Below are positions 5,097-5,744 of a stretch of 5,744 nt of DNA, one piece after another. The translations under genes were made by a program, and so were the position numbers. Under the pieces are notes generated by a model. It did no database searches, was not told where the DNA came from, and saw only the letters and a list, made by a program, of their open reading frames with translations. Source of the DNA: an uncultured Enterocloster sp. (lineage in GTDB: Bacteria; Bacillota; Clostridia; Lachnospirales; Lachnospiraceae); contig CALWMT010000175.1 in assembly GCA_944382045.1 (NCBI GenBank), positions 1 to 5,744 of the forward strand. Direction: 5' to 3'. Within the stretch, counting starts at the first letter, position 1. Every line of letters starts with the position of its first letter.

Positions 5097-5744
5097 ATGA
5101 GCGCGGACCGGAATCCGCGCGGAGGGTTCCGCGGGCGGGGCGCTTGGCGGATGAGCGGACGAAGAAGGAAGGTATACGGACGAGGGAGCGGCCGGCGCGG
5201 ATACGGCGGACGGCATGGCGGGAGCCGGCGGGGAGGGCGCGCAAAGCGTCTGCTGGCCCCGGCAGCCGGGCTGGCGCTGTTTCTCGCCGCGGCCCTTATC
5301 TGGTATGGGTACGGCGTATATCAGGAGCGGCAGCAGGCCCTGGCCCTGGCGGAGTCCTGGGAGCCGCCGGTCAGGACAGAGGAGGATGAGAGGCTTGGAG
5401 ATATCGTGGAATATCAGGGAAGGACCTACCGCCGCAATACCTATGTCCGGGCGGTGCTGCTTCTGGGCATCGACCGGACGGAGACCCTGGAGGAGACGCA
5501 GGTGGCAGGAAGCGGCGGCCAGGCCGACGCCATCTTCCTGGCTGCTCAGGACACCGCCAGGGACAGCCTGCGGCTTCTCATGATTCCCCGGGATACCATG
5601 ACGCCCATCACCCTCACAGATCTAAGCGGCAATGTGCTGGGGCAGGATGTGCAGCATCTGACTCTGGCCTACGCCTATGGGGACGGGAGGGAAAAGAGCT
5701 GTGCCTACACGAAGGAGGCGGTAAGCGGGCTTCTGGAGGGCCTT
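5097..5744 (+). CDS. LytR-CpsA-Psr (LCP) family protein, 3' end cut by the window
   Basis: The frame is open from ATG 5097 to the window end (216 codons). LCP enzymes are membrane-anchored, extracellular-facing transferases that ligate capsule or teichoic-acid polymers from lipid carriers to peptidoglycan. The protein has an arginine- and glycine-rich cytoplasmic N-terminus, one transmembrane segment (about 52-75), a linker, then the start of the LCP domain: VLLLGIDR (120-127), GGQADAIFL (140-148, Asp144 as the expected metal-site aspartate), LLMIPRDT (160-167), and HLTLAYAYGDGREKS. The GGQADA form, in place of the textbook G-R-S-D-T, fits my recollection of a Lachnospiraceae LCP subfamily. 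ATG 5097 follows the cpsD stop by 3 bases without its own ribosome binding site, suggesting reinitiation. ATG 5151, in the same frame, is an alternative start, also with only a weak site. Catalytic arginines further downstream lie outside the window. Confidence 0.87.
   Translation, partial: MSADRNPRGGFRGRGAWRMSGRRRKVYGRGSGRRGYGGRHGGSRRGGRAKRLLAPAAGLALFLAAALIWYGYGVYQERQQALALAESWEPPVRTEEDERLGDIVEYQGRTYRRNTYVRAVLLLGIDRTETLEETQVAGSGGQADAIFLAAQDTARDSLRLLMIPRDTMTPITLTDLSGNVLGQDVQHLTLAYAYGDGREKSCAYTKEAVSGLLEGL
5101..5133 (+). promoter_or_regulatory. Two mutually exclusive GC-rich hairpins at the LCP gene start
   Basis: GCGCGGA (5101-5107) pairs perfectly with TCCGCGC (5114-5120) across a 6-nt loop. 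CGCGGA (5118-5123) pairs with TCCGCG (5128-5133) across GGGT. The two stems share 5118-5120, so only one can form at a time. No T-run follows, so they are not a terminator. They lie just after the first possible LCP start and before the second, where they could affect translation. The surrounding DNA is very GC-rich, so chance pairing is a real possibility. Confidence 0.4.

Noticed and set aside
1..5744. Search for CRISPR arrays, tRNA or rRNA genes, insertion sequences and attachment sites
   Set aside because: I saw no regularly spaced repeats, no tRNA-like cloverleaf, and no transposase or integrase motifs in any frame.

Overview
The window looks like chromosomal DNA of a Gram-positive, Lachnospiraceae-type Clostridia (an Enterocloster/Hungatella/Lachnoclostridium-like gut anaerobe). 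This is inferred from the clostridial form of phosphofructokinase, from a Gram-positive exopolysaccharide control module (PHP phosphatase, chain-length protein, tyrosine kinase, LCP transferase) whose kinase and LCP protein resemble Lachnospiraceae subfamilies, and from strong GGAG-type ribosome binding sites. The genes are GC-rich and all read on the plus strand. The long gap at 2405-2835 contains an AT-rich block, which makes it stand out.

Layout. 1-282 is the end of a 6-phosphofructokinase gene, followed by a perfect 11-bp hairpin (349-387). A likely promoter (429-458) then drives a two-gene unit: an M20 amidohydrolase of the AbgB type (490-1920) and, one base later, a YbaK/EbsC-type aminoacyl-tRNA deacylase (1922-2404). 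This unit ends at a clear intrinsic terminator (2434-2479).

The 431-base gap that follows is the most interesting part. It holds two near-identical 20-bp dyads (2512-2531 and 2711-2730) whose centres are 199 bp apart. Between them is a good sigma-A-type promoter (2627-2655), and after them a run of 11 G (2750-2760). The G-run can form the 5' arm of a terminator-like hairpin followed by five T, just before the first gene of the polysaccharide operon. This has the look of a doubly controlled, possibly phase-variable or attenuated, leader.

The polysaccharide module comprises a CpsB-type metal-dependent tyrosine phosphatase (2836-3558), a CpsC/Wzz-type membrane chain-length protein and kinase activator (3620-4429), a CpsD-type BY-kinase with a C-terminal tyrosine cluster (4353-5093, overlapping cpsC), and a LytR-CpsA-Psr protein (from about 5097) cut by the window end. 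In the known system CpsC anchors and activates CpsD, CpsB dephosphorylates it, and the cycle tunes polymer length and export. LCP proteins attach the finished polymer to peptidoglycan. Glycosyltransferase, flippase and polymerase genes are expected downstream, outside the window.

I see no CRISPR array, tRNA, rRNA or insertion sequence. The genes belong to known families. The possible novelty is in the regulatory architecture of the polysaccharide operon leader.
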